Made by a program: the position numbers and the translations under genes. A stretch of 15,323 nucleotides of DNA. It comes from Bacillota bacterium (lineage in GTDB: Bacteria > Bacillota > Clostridia > Lutisporales > Lutisporaceae). A model generated the notes under the pieces. That model was not told where the DNA came from. It saw nothing but the letters and a program-made list of their open reading frames with translations, and did not search any database. Positions 6,496 through 13,833 of this stretch are shown here, piece by piece (within the stretch, counting starts at the first letter, position 1; each line of letters begins with the position of its first letter). Location of the stretch: positions 1-15,323 of the forward strand of contig JAEXXN010000259.1 in the NCBI GenBank assembly GCA_023405875.1, in the 5' to 3' direction.

Positions 6496-8328
6496 GTGGG
6501 TCATAATCACAGCAGTATACGCAGCAATGATGTATCAATTGACGTACTTGTGGATTTTACTAAAAAGCTTTATTCCAGTGAAAAGACAAAGAAGCTGGAC
6601 TCTGTTACAGACAATAAACAGAAGGTATATATATTGCATGAGATAGTTTCAGGCGGCAGCAAGACCGGAGAGGAAGCGGAGGACAAGCTGGAGTGCCTTA
6701 TCGAAGATATTAAGGACAGGCTTTCCGATGTTGCAGCCAAAAGATATATAGAGGACGGGATAAAGAAAGAAGTCATAAAGCGTATGGAGCTGAGAGAGAA
6801 GGAATACCTGAATGAGATGAAGCTTCAGGTGATCAAGAAGCATACAGGCTTGGAAAATGCTTCTACGCTCAGAAAATATGCAAAGCTGGAGCAGATGAAG
6901 GGAGTAAAGCTGTCAAAGTCGATTCTGGATGTAATGCGTCCTAAAAGGCAGGAAGAGATAATAGGACAGGAAAACTCGGTGGAAACACTTATATCCAAGC
7001 TCGCCTCGCCCTTTCCGCAGCATGTCATACTATATGGGCCGCCGGGGGTCGGGAAGACTACTGCAGCAAGGCTTGCGCTGGAGATTGCCAAGGAGCGGAA
7101 GCATACTCCCTTTGGAAAGACTGCCAAATTTGTTGAGGTCGATGCAACTACTCTCAGATGGGACCCCAAGGAATCGATCAATCCCCTTTTAGGTTCGGTG
7201 CATGACCCGATATTCCAGGGAGCCAACAAGGAGCTTGCGGAGATGGGGGTCCCGGAGCCAAAACCGGGGCTGGTGACCGAAGCTCATGGAGGAGTGCTTT
7301 TCATAGATGAAATAGGTGAGCTGGATGTCATGTTTCAGAATAAGCTGCTTAAGGTACTGGAGGATAAAAAAGTAAGCTTTGACTCCTCCTATTATGACAT
7401 AAATAATGAGAATGTCCCGCTTTATATAAGAACGCTTTTTGAAGAGGGTGCTCCGGCTGATTTTGTACTGATCGGCGCAACCACCAGGGCTCCCCAGGAG
7501 CTGAATCCCGCACTCAGATCCCGCTGTGCGGAGGTATTCTTTAACCCGTTAAGCAGCAAGGACATAAGCGAAATAGTAATGAATGCGGCAAGCAAGCTTG
7601 GAGCTGCCATAAGCATCGAGGGTGCTGAGCTGATCAGCAGTTATACTTACGAGGCCAGGAAGGCGGTAAGTATTATGGCGGACTGCTACAGCAGCACTAT
7701 CTGCAGCTGCTGCGAAGGCGACAAAATAGAGATATCCGTTGATAGTATAAAAAAAGTACTGAACAAAGGCAGATTTGTTCCTATAAACAAAAAAAAGTCA
7801 TGGAGCAGAAAAGAGATCGGACGTATAAACGGACTTGGAGTCAACGGGTTTGTGGGTAATGTGATCGAGCTGGAAGCGGTTTGCTTTGAGCGGGAGGATG
7901 AAGGCGGCAGCATCAGGTTCAATGAGACAGCCGGCAGCATGACCAAGGATTCCCTGTTCAATGCTCTTTCGGTAGTAAGAAAAATTACCGGCAGAAACAT
8001 GAACAATTACGATATCCATGTAAATTGCATCGGCGGCGGAAAGGTGGACGGACCTTCCGCAGGAGCGGCTATAGCCTGCCTGATATATTCTGCGGTAATG
8101 GAGCTGCCCATAAGACAGGATACCTGCATTACCGGTGAAATATCCCTCAGGGGTTGTGTCAAAGGTGTCGGCGGGGTTGCAGAAAAAATACTGGGAGCCA
8201 AAAGAGCCGGTTTTTCAAACGTTATCATACCTGAGGACAATAAGGATGAGGCCAAAGGGCTTGAAGGAATAAATGTAATTGCCGCAGGCAATATTCAGGA
8301 TATAATAAGCTTTATGGTTGAGGATTAG
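6496..8328 (+). CDS. lonC: Lon-family protease LonC (spore-former type)
   Basis: The product is 610 residues from GTG 6496, 8 nt after AAAGGGG (6481-6487). The first 150 residues are charged and helical, likely coiled coil, and replace the classical LON substrate-binding domain. The AAA+ module has Walker A GPPGVGKT (181-188) and Walker B LFIDE (268-272). The C-terminal protease domain has the Ser-Lys dyad: S521 in DGPSAGAA and K564 in GGVAEKILGAKRAG, 43 residues apart as in E. coli Lon. The match is to the LonC group seen in spore-forming Clostridia. Some thermophile LonC proteins are reported to lack ATPase activity, but both Walker motifs look intact here. It lies 23 nt after rplI and 85 nt before dnaB. 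It likely degrades damaged or specific regulatory proteins; targets are unknown. Confidence 0.93.
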   Translation: MGHNHSSIRSNDVSIDVLVDFTKKLYSSEKTKKLDSVTDNKQKVYILHEIVSGGSKTGEEAEDKLECLIEDIKDRLSDVAAKRYIEDGIKKEVIKRMELREKEYLNEMKLQVIKKHTGLENASTLRKYAKLEQMKGVKLSKSILDVMRPKRQEEIIGQENSVETLISKLASPFPQHVILYGPPGVGKTTAARLALEIAKERKHTPFGKTAKFVEVDATTLRWDPKESINPLLGSVHDPIFQGANKELAEMGVPEPKPGLVTEAHGGVLFIDEIGELDVMFQNKLLKVLEDKKVSFDSSYYDINNENVPLYIRTLFEEGAPADFVLIGATTRAPQELNPALRSRCAEVFFNPLSSKDISEIVMNAASKLGAAISIEGAELISSYTYEARKAVSIMADCYSSTICSCCEGDKIEISVDSIKKVLNKGRFVPINKKKSWSRKEIGRINGLGVNGFVGNVIELEAVCFEREDEGGSIRFNETAGSMTKDSLFNALSVVRKITGRNMNNYDIHVNCIGGGKVDGPSAGAAIACLIYSAVMELPIRQDTCITGEISLRGCVKGVGGVAEKILGAKRAGFSNVIIPEDNKDEAKGLEGINVIAAGNIQDIISFMVED

Positions 8329-8413
8329 AATTTCCGATATATGAATTAATGAAAACGTACTATATTATTTCAAATTAAAAGGTTTAATGCGAAATATTTG
8401 GGAGTGGATGAGA

Positions 8414-9757
8414 TTGACCGATATGATACAGAGAATACCGCCCAACAGTGTAGAAGCAGAGCAGTCGGTGCTGGGAGCAATGCTCCTGGATAAAGAGGCT
8501 ATTTCTACTGCTACAGAATTCATAAGCGGTGAGGATTTTTACAGGGAAGCCCACAAGGAGATATTTGAGGCTATAGTTGACATATACAATAAAAATGAAC
8601 CGGTGGATCTTATTACTCTTACCGAAAAGCTCAAGACAAGAAAAACTCTTGATGCGGTAGGTGGGATCACTTTTCTGACTAATCTTATGGATGCGGTCCC
8701 GACTACGCATAATGTGAAATATTATGCAAAGATCATCGAGGAGAAAGCACTGCTCAGAAGGCTCATAAAAACCTCCAACGATATTATTTCCAAGAGCTAC
8801 AGCGCTTCAGAGGAAATAGTAGATATAATTGATGAGGCGGAAAAGGGAATATTCAATATTTCCTTGAACAGGTCTACACAGGGCTTTACCCATGTAAAAA
8901 ACATACTGAATGTTAATTTTGACAAAATAGAGGAGCTGTACCTTAACAAGGGAAGGATCACAGGCGTATCCACAGGCTTTGCCGATCTGGACGAAAAGCT
9001 TTCGGGACTGCAGAAGTCGGATCTTGTATTGGTTGCGGCAAGACCTTCCATGGGAAAATCCTCCTTTATGATGAATATAGTGCAGCATGCTGCTGTAAGA
9101 GACAAGGTCACCACTGCGATATTCAGTCTTGAAATGTCCAAGGAGCAGCTTACACAAAGGCTTTTATGTGCAGAAGCCCTTATTGACGCCCATCGCTTAA
9201 GGATAGGAGATATAAATGAGGATGAGTGGGTAAAGCTTGCAAGATCAATGGGACCGCTGTCCGAGTCACCAATATACATTGATGACACTCCTGCAATATC
9301 AATAACCGAGATGAGGGCAAAATGCAGAAGACTCAAGCTGGAGCACAACCTGGGACTTATAGTTATCGACTATCTTCAGCTTATGCAGGGAAAAAGCGGC
9401 GGCTCAGACAGCAGGCAGCAGGAGATATCTGAGATATCAAGGTCCCTCAAGGCACTGGCCAGGGAGATAAATGTCCCGGTAGTTGCTTTGTCGCAGCTTT
9501 CCCGTGCACCTGAGATGAGAGCGGACCACAGGCCTATTCTTTCCGACCTGAGAGAGTCGGGCGCTATAGAGCAGGATGCCGATGTAGTAATGTTCCTGTA
9601 CAGGGATGAGTATTACCACCCTGATTCTGAGAAGAAGAACATTGGGGAGGTCATTATTGCCAAGCAGAGGAATGGTCCGACCGGAACCGTTGAACTGGTT
9701 TGGCTCGGACAGTTCACAAAGTTTGTGAACAAAGAAAAGTACATGCCTGCAAATTAA
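8414..9757 (+). CDS. dnaB: Replicative DNA helicase DnaB
   Basis: The product is 447 residues from TTG 8414, preceded by GGGAG (8400-8404) at 9 nt; the protein then begins MTDMIQRIPPNSVEAEQ, close to family N termini. In-frame ATGs at 8387 and 8408 would add 9 or 2 residues and cannot be excluded. The N-terminal helical domain (about 8-110) includes EAEQSVLGAMLLD. The RecA-like motor has Walker A RPSMGKSS (210-217), the FSLEMSKEQL motif, Walker B VIDYLQLM around D319, and DLRESGAIEQDADVVMFLYR near the C terminus. DnaB unwinds the duplex ahead of the fork as a hexamer. The gene ends the unit starting at the MazG-like gene, is followed by a terminator, and directly precedes a DnaA-box cluster. 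Confidence 0.98.
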   Translation: MTDMIQRIPPNSVEAEQSVLGAMLLDKEAISTATEFISGEDFYREAHKEIFEAIVDIYNKNEPVDLITLTEKLKTRKTLDAVGGITFLTNLMDAVPTTHNVKYYAKIIEEKALLRRLIKTSNDIISKSYSASEEIVDIIDEAEKGIFNISLNRSTQGFTHVKNILNVNFDKIEELYLNKGRITGVSTGFADLDEKLSGLQKSDLVLVAARPSMGKSSFMMNIVQHAAVRDKVTTAIFSLEMSKEQLTQRLLCAEALIDAHRLRIGDINEDEWVKLARSMGPLSESPIYIDDTPAISITEMRAKCRRLKLEHNLGLIVIDYLQLMQGKSGGSDSRQQEISEISRSLKALAREINVPVVALSQLSRAPEMRADHRPILSDLRESGAIEQDADVVMFLYRDEYYHPDSEKKNIGEVIIAKQRNGPTGTVELVWLGQFTKFVNKEKYMPAN

Positions 9758-9791
9758 TTTACATAATTCTAAGATTTTTGTTGCTTAATCG

Positions 9792-9830
9792 GAGCTTTCT
9801 CAGTATTCTGTAGAGGGCTCTTTGTTTTTT
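9792..9830 (+). terminator. Rho-independent terminator after dnaB
   Basis: GAGCTTTCT (9792-9800) pairs with AGAGGGCTC (9812-9820), including two G-U pairs, around an 11-nt loop. TTTGTTTTTT (9821-9830) follows. The U-tract runs into a DnaA-box-like TTTTCCACA (9827-9835). Confidence 0.75.
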
Positions 9831-10099
9831 CCACAGCAGTGTGCTTCTCTGCCTGTGGATAACCTGTGTATATTGTGCATAACACTATTGCATGCTTAAC
9901 ATAACACATTGCCGATATATATGCAGGGCTGTATAGGTATTGTTACGATTAGATTCATCCAACTAATCGAACATATGTGCATATCTCTGTGGATAATGTG
10001 GATAATGTGAATCAGAATTTTCTGAAAGTCAGAAAAGAAATGGCAATAATTTTATTAATCAAACTCCATATAATAAATTAAGAGGCTTTCTGGGCGGCA

Positions 10100-10120
10100 T
10101 TATTGTGAAAAACATAATAA
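10100..10120. other. AT-rich hairpin
   Basis: TTATTGTG (10100-10107) pairs with CATAATAA (10113-10120), one pair being G-U, around AAAAA. No U-tract follows. It lies just upstream of the -35 box at 10133 and may be an operator or part of the origin-like region. Confidence 0.3.
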
Positions 10121-10132
10121 AGAGGTGTTGTA

Positions 10133-10161
10133 TTGACATAAAATTCTTATTCTGTTAGGAT
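10133..10161 (+). promoter_or_regulatory. sigma-A promoter of the FAD protein / purA unit
   Basis: TTGACA (10133-10138), a 17-nt spacer and TAGGAT (10156-10161) with an extended TG at 10153-10154 form a strong promoter. The predicted start near 10168 falls inside a perfect DnaA box (10166-10174), suggesting DnaA could block or modulate initiation. Confidence 0.65.
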
Positions 10162-10282
10162 AAAATGTGGATAAATTTTGTTCTATATAATTGGGGAAAA
10201 ACATTTTACATATATGATATGTTAATTAAAATCATTGTGTTTTATATATTTTATCCATGGAAGGATGGAGGTTGGTGCTCTT

Positions 10283-11668
10283 ATGAAATATGATGTCATA
10301 ATTGTAGGTGCAGGTGCAAGCGGAATATTTGCCGCATATGAGCTGCTGCAGTACAATACAGGTATTAAGCTCGCAATGCTGGAAAAAGGTGATGCACTCA
10401 AGAAAAGGATTTGTCCTATAGATAATGAAAAGATAAAATCCTGTATAAACTGTCCCAACTGTAGCATAATGAACGGTTTCGGCGGAGCAGGCGGGATGTC
10501 CGACGGAAAATACAACATAACAAACAACTTTGGCGGAGAGCTTTACAGATATGTTGGGAGAAAGCAGGCTCTTGACCTTATGTATTATGTGGATGAAATC
10601 AATTGCAAAATGGGTGGTTCAGAGGCCAGGCTTTATTCCACAGAGGACAATGACCTGAGGACAAAAGCCCTGAGGCATGACCTTCATTTGCTGGATGCCA
10701 AGGTTCGTCATCTGGGGACAGACAGGAACCAGGTGATACTTAACAACCTTTATGAGTATTTGAAGGATAAGATTGATATAATATTTAATACTGAAGTCTC
10801 AGACATCGAAAAGGATGATAAGATATTTTCCGTCATAACAGATAAGGGAAAATATAGCTGCAGCGAATTGATACTGGCGACAGGCCGTTCCGGCTCAAAA
10901 TGGATCTCTCGGATATGCGGAAAGCTTGGAATAAGCACAGAGAGCAACAGGGTCGACATAGGAGTTCGTGTTGAGCTGCCTGCATCAATATTTGAGCATA
11001 TAACAAGCCAGGTATATGAAAGCAAGATCGTGTACAGGACAGAAAAATATAACGATCTGGTAAGGACCTTCTGTATGAACCCTCATGGAGAGGTGGTTAC
11101 AGAAAACACCAATGGGATTGTGACGGTAAACGGGCACAGCTACTCTGATCCCAAATACCATACCGAAAATACGAATTTTGCACTGCTTGTATCCAATAAA
11201 TTCACCGAGCCCTTCAAGAACAGCAATGAATATGGTGAATCTATCGCAAGGCTGAGCAATATGCTTGGGGGCGGAGTATTGGTACAGCGCTTCGGGGATC
11301 TGGTCAAAGGCCGCAGATCCAGCGAAAGGAGAATGGAGAAAAGCTTCCTGATACCGACGCTGAGTGCTACGGCAGGTGATCTGAGCCTGGTAATACCGAA
11401 GCGTCAGCTTGACGACATCATAGAGATGATCTATGCATTGGATAAGATAGCCCCGGGAACTGCAAATGAGGATACACTGCTCTATGGTGTAGAGGTCAAA
11501 TTCTATAATTCACAGGTTGAAGTAGACAATAATCTTGAAACCTCGGTAAAGGGCTTGTATATCCTGGGCGACAGCTCCGGGGTCACACATTCACTGTCCC
11601 AGGCGTCAGCAAGCGGAATTTATGTTGCAAGATTGCTGGGAGAAAAATACGGAAGCAGAAGAATATAA
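10283..11668 (+). CDS. NAD(P)/FAD-dependent oxidoreductase (COG2509 type)
   Basis: The product is 461 residues from ATG 10283, with GGAGG (10267-10271) 11 nt upstream; a TTG at 10235 would add an unconvincing tail. Residues 3-22 hold the Rossmann FAD-binding motif (VIIVGAGASGIFAAYELL). Four cysteines C44, C54, C57 and C60 precede NGFGGAGGMSDGKYN (64-78), the hallmark of the uncharacterised COG2509 FAD-dependent dehydrogenases. A second FAD-contact region near the C terminus (GLYILGDSSGVTHSLSQASASG) is typical. Substrate and electron partner are unknown; members are often labelled simply FAD-dependent protein. The cysteine group could bind Fe-S or zinc, which is inference. It is followed 17 nt later by purA and probably cotranscribed with it from the promoter at 10133. 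Confidence 0.88.
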   Translation: MKYDVIIVGAGASGIFAAYELLQYNTGIKLAMLEKGDALKKRICPIDNEKIKSCINCPNCSIMNGFGGAGGMSDGKYNITNNFGGELYRYVGRKQALDLMYYVDEINCKMGGSEARLYSTEDNDLRTKALRHDLHLLDAKVRHLGTDRNQVILNNLYEYLKDKIDIIFNTEVSDIEKDDKIFSVITDKGKYSCSELILATGRSGSKWISRICGKLGISTESNRVDIGVRVELPASIFEHITSQVYESKIVYRTEKYNDLVRTFCMNPHGEVVTENTNGIVTVNGHSYSDPKYHTENTNFALLVSNKFTEPFKNSNEYGESIARLSNMLGGGVLVQRFGDLVKGRRSSERRMEKSFLIPTLSATAGDLSLVIPKRQLDDIIEMIYALDKIAPGTANEDTLLYGVEVKFYNSQVEVDNNLETSVKGLYILGDSSGVTHSLSQASASGIYVARLLGEKYGSRRI

Positions 11669-11685
11669 TTAGAGAGGTGTTATAT

Positions 11686-12963
11686 ATGTCAACGATGGTA
11701 ATAGTAGGGGCTCAATGGGGAGATGAAGGGAAAGGCAAGCTTACCGACTTTCTTGCTGAAAAAGCAGATGTGGTTGTAAGATATCAAGGCGGAAACAATG
11801 CAGGACATACTGTAAAGGTTGATAATGAGACATACAAGCTGCAGCTTATTCCGTCAGGAATATTATATGCAGATAAGAAATGTATAATAGGCAATGGAGT
11901 TGTACTTGACCCGGAGGCATTTCTGGGAGAGATAAAAGGTCTTGAGCAGAGAGGCATAAATACTTCAAATCTCAGGATAAGCGACAGGGCGCATATAATT
12001 TTCCCGTATCACAAGAAGCTGGATGAGCTTTCAGAGCTTAAAAGAGGGAGCAATGACCTGGGAACTACCAAAAAGGGTATAGGCCCATGTTACATGGATA
12101 AAACGGAAAGAATAGGCATAAGGGTTTGCGACCTTTTGAAAAAGGATGTATTCGCAGCAAAGCTCAAGTCAAATCTTGAGAATAAGAATTCATACCTTAA
12201 AAAGATATATGAATTTGAAGGTTATTCCTATGAGGAAATGCTGGCTAAATATCTGGATTATGCAGAGCAGCTAAGACCCTTTGTGGAGGATACCTCCGTT
12301 TTGATTTATGATTCCATAAAAGCGGGGAAAAAGGTATTGTTTGAAGGTGCACAGGGAACCTTGCTGGATCTGGATTTTGGAACCTATCCTTATGTTACCT
12401 CCTCACATCCGGTTGCCGGCGGAGTATGCATAGGTGCCGGAGTAGGACCTGCACTTATAGGCAAGGCCGTAGGTGTTGTAAAGGCATATACAACAAGGGT
12501 GGGCAAGGGTCCTTTCCCAACAGAGCTTTTTGATGAAACAGGGGAATATATAAGAACTGCCGGAAATGAGTTCGGAACAGTAACCGGAAGGCCCAGAAGA
12601 TGCGGCTGGTTCGATGCCGTAATAGTAAGATATGCTGCAAGGATAAGCGGGCTGACAGGTATAGCAGTGACCAAGCTTGACACCTTGTCAAATATCCCTG
12701 TTATAAAAATGTGTGTGGGCTATAAGCTTGAGGGCAATATAATCAGAGATTTCCCGGCAAGCCTGGAGGACCTGGAGAAATGTGAGCCGATATATGAGGA
12801 GTTTAAAGGGTGGGGAGATGTCAGCGATATAACGGAATACAACAAGCTGCCAACCAGCCTCTTAAGATATCTTGAAAGAATAGAAGAGCTTTGCGGCACC
12901 AAGATTTCTCTGCTTTCGGTAGGGCCAAACAGGAGTCAGACAATTTTAATAGATGAATTTTAA
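11686..12963 (+). CDS. purA: Adenylosuccinate synthetase
   Basis: The product is 425 residues from ATG 11686, 6 nt after the GAGAGGTG site; a GTG at 11677 lies inside that site. The GTP-binding motif GAQWGDEGKGK occupies residues 8-18. The catalytic pair D13 and H41 (GGNNAGHT) occupy the same numbers as in E. coli PurA. Further family blocks are KKGIGPCYMDK, FEGAQGTLLDLDFGTYPYVTSS, GRPRRCGWFDAV and the C-terminal SVGPNRSQTI. The enzyme couples GTP hydrolysis to joining IMP and aspartate, the first committed step to AMP, in the cytoplasm. Length and motifs are complete. In B. subtilis purA also lies just downstream of the dnaB homologue (dnaC), so this neighbourhood is conserved. No clear terminator follows it. 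Confidence 0.98.
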   Translation: MSTMVIVGAQWGDEGKGKLTDFLAEKADVVVRYQGGNNAGHTVKVDNETYKLQLIPSGILYADKKCIIGNGVVLDPEAFLGEIKGLEQRGINTSNLRISDRAHIIFPYHKKLDELSELKRGSNDLGTTKKGIGPCYMDKTERIGIRVCDLLKKDVFAAKLKSNLENKNSYLKKIYEFEGYSYEEMLAKYLDYAEQLRPFVEDTSVLIYDSIKAGKKVLFEGAQGTLLDLDFGTYPYVTSSHPVAGGVCIGAGVGPALIGKAVGVVKAYTTRVGKGPFPTELFDETGEYIRTAGNEFGTVTGRPRRCGWFDAVIVRYAARISGLTGIAVTKLDTLSNIPVIKMCVGYKLEGNIIRDFPASLEDLEKCEPIYEEFKGWGDVSDITEYNKLPTSLLRYLERIEELCGTKISLLSVGPNRSQTILIDEF

Positions 12964-13001
12964 GACACATCCAGGTAAATTAACGTAATAAAAAAATTAT
13001 A

Positions 13002-13030
13002 TTGACAAAAGAGCCGGAACATTGTAGAAT
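13002..13030 (+). promoter_or_regulatory. sigma-A promoter of tRNA-Lys/Glu/Val
   Basis: TTGACA (13002-13007), a 17-nt spacer and TAGAAT (13025-13030). The predicted start is near 13037, where an 8-bp perfect hairpin, ATGTGAGC (13037-13044) / GCTCACAT (13055-13062), begins the precursor transcript just ahead of tRNA-Lys. Confidence 0.85.
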
Positions 13031-13065
13031 GTATAAATGTGAGCCGCCAAAATTGCTCACATCAT

Positions 13066-13141
13066 GACTCACTAGCTCAGTCGGTAGAGCACATGACTTT
13101 TAATCATGGTGTCCGGAGTTCGATTCTCCGGTGAGTCACCA
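13066..13141 (+). tRNA. tRNA-Lys (UUU)
   Basis: A 76-nt cloverleaf with acceptor GACTCAC / GTGAGTC, discriminator A and encoded CCA. The anticodon stem CATGA/TCATG surrounds the loop CTTTTAA, anticodon TTT. The T arm carries GTTCGATTC. It is first in the array. Confidence 0.97.
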
Positions 13142-13148
13142 GATACAT

Positions 13149-13223
13149 GGCCCATTGGTCAAGCGGTCAAGACATCGCCCTTTCACGGCGGTAACGGGGG
13201 TTCGATTCCCCCATGGGTCACCA
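13149..13223 (+). tRNA. tRNA-Glu (UUC)
   Basis: A 75-nt cloverleaf with acceptor GGCCCAT / ATGGGTC (one G-U pair), discriminator A and encoded CCA. The anticodon loop CTTTCAC gives TTC. The T arm is GGGGGTTCGATTCCCCC. It lies 7 nt after tRNA-Lys. Confidence 0.97.
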
Positions 13224-13229
13224 TAATAT

Positions 13230-13305
13230 GGGGGCATAGCTCAGCTGGGAGAGCATCTGCCTTACAAGCAGAGGGTCATAGGTTCGAGCCCTATTGTCCC
13301 CACCA
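13230..13305 (+). tRNA. tRNA-Val (UAC)
   Basis: A 76-nt cloverleaf with acceptor GGGGGCA / TGTCCCC (one G-U pair), discriminator A and encoded CCA. The anticodon stem CTGC/GCAG surrounds CTTACAA, anticodon TAC. It lies 6 nt after tRNA-Glu. Confidence 0.97.
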
Positions 13306-13453
13306 AATTTTCCGTAGTGTAGCGGAGGAAAAAGGCATACATTCTTTAATTTGATACGGAGCACAGCGGAGTAAGCTTGGAGGCTGCGTAGCAAGGTAAA
13401 AAGACTGAGTTTTCTTAATGTAAAGCCGAAGCATCTGCGGAGGCAATTTCCAT
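13306..13453 (+). repeat. tRNA spacer with three imperfect ~20-bp repeats
   Basis: The spacer between tRNA-Val and the next promoter holds three related units: TCCGTAGTGTAGCGGAGGAA (13311-13330), TACGGAGCACAGCGGAGTAA (13355-13374, 14 of 20 identical to the first) and a 22-nt version at 13425-13446 with GCGGAGGCAA. No ORF and no U-tract terminator were seen, so the first three tRNAs may read through into the second pair. Confidence 0.4.
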
Positions 13454-13482
13454 TTGACAATCAGCCCGGCATCATATATAAT
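13454..13482 (+). promoter_or_regulatory. Consensus sigma-A promoter of tRNA-Asp/Thr
   Basis: TTGACA (13454-13459), a 17-nt spacer and TATAAT (13477-13482) are a perfect consensus match. The -10 is flanked by an exact 8-bp inverted repeat, CAATCAGC (13458-13465) and GCTGATTG (13489-13496), which overlaps the -35 and the likely start. Confidence 0.9.
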
Positions 13483-13507
13483 ATGAATGCTGATTGCAAA
13501 AAATTAT

Positions 13508-13584
13508 GGCCCAGTAGTTCAGTTGGTTAGAATGCCAGCCTGTCACGCTGGAGGTCGACGGTTCGAGCCCGTTCTGGGTCGCCA
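13508..13584 (+). tRNA. tRNA-Asp (GUC)
   Basis: A 77-nt cloverleaf with acceptor GGCCCAG / CTGGGTC, discriminator G and encoded CCA. The anticodon stem CCAGC/GCTGG surrounds CTGTCAC, anticodon GTC. The G73 discriminator is the known AspRS identity element. Confidence 0.97.
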
Positions 13585-13592
13585 TTTTTTAA

Positions 13593-13668
13593 GCTGGTGT
13601 AGCTCAATCGGTAGAGCAGCTGATTTGTAATCAGCAGGTCGCGGGTTCGAGTCCCATCACCAGCTCCA
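13593..13668 (+). tRNA. tRNA-Thr (UGU)
   Basis: A 76-nt cloverleaf with acceptor GCTGGTG / CACCAGC, discriminator T and encoded CCA. The anticodon stem GCTGA/TCAGC surrounds TTTGTAA, anticodon TGT. It is the last tRNA, followed by a terminator 15 nt later. Confidence 0.97.
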
Positions 13669-13683
13669 TTTATTTAAAATAAG

Positions 13684-13717
13684 AAAACCTTGATTTTTCA
13701 AGGTTTTTTATTTTTTC
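13684..13717 (+). terminator. Terminator of the tRNA array (possibly bidirectional)
   Basis: AAAACCTTGA (13684-13693) pairs with TCAAGGTTTT (13698-13707) around TTTT, and a T-rich tail TTTTTTATTTTTT follows to about 13716. Read on the minus strand the same stem is followed by TTTTCTTATTTT, so it could also end a leftward transcript. Confidence 0.85.
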
Positions 13718-13823
13718 ATTCATTTACATATCATAGTCATTCACATATTTATTTTCGTTTTAAACCTATTCTTTCAACATCTTGTATAGCCTCTGCAAAT
13801 GCATCATTTTCACCACCTCCCTT
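13684..13823 (-). other. Candidate sigma-54-driven small transcript / micropeptide unit
   Basis: A leftward transcript starting near 13823 would begin at AGGGAGGTGGTGA (13823-13811), an excellent ribosome binding site. Eight nt after its GGAGG core lies ATG at 13808, opening a 13-codon ORF (13767-13808, MMHLQRLYKMLKE). The -1 frame over the same bases reads DAFAEAIQDVERIGLKRK before a TAA but has no start codon, so a decayed longer gene is also possible. The transcript would end at the terminator stem 13684-13707. The peptide is not recognised and expression is unproven. Confidence 0.3.
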
Positions 13824-13833
13824 TTATATAAAA

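Larger units (their letters stand above)
9827..10174. other. DnaA-box cluster in the dnaB - FAD gene gap (origin-like or DnaA regulatory locus)
   Basis: The gap 9758-10282 contains no gene. Four exact TGTGGATAA sequences (complement of the TTATCCACA DnaA box) lie at 9854-9862, 9988-9996, 9997-10005 and 10166-10174. TTTTCCACA (9827-9835, plus strand) and TGTGCATAA (9874-9882) fit the relaxed TTWTNCACA consensus, and TGTGCATAT (9976-9984) has one mismatch. Two exact boxes are directly abutting and are followed by TGTGAATCA, giving a 9-bp tandem pattern. A bulged inverted repeat (9942-9952 / 9963-9972) lies between box groups, and the flank 10015-10255 is AT-rich. Clostridial oriC normally lies at dnaA-dnaN, so this may instead titrate DnaA or regulate neighbours. 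Confidence 0.75.

Noticed and set aside
6007..6510. 167-codon minus-strand ORF
   Set aside because: Antisense to rplI; serine/phenylalanine-rich composition typical of reverse-complement lysine/glutamate codons.
8797..9348. 183-codon minus-strand ORF
   Set aside because: It is fully inside dnaB on the opposite strand, serine-rich, and matches no family; an antisense shadow.
13106..13354. 82-codon plus-strand ORF across the tRNA genes
   Set aside because: It runs through tRNA-Lys, tRNA-Glu and tRNA-Val, whose cloverleaf structures are complete; the ORF is a by-product.
13218..13460. 80-codon minus-strand ORF containing NRARTYDPLLVRQMLSQ
   Set aside because: This is the well-known spurious translation of the antisense of a tRNA gene, frequently deposited in databases as a protein.
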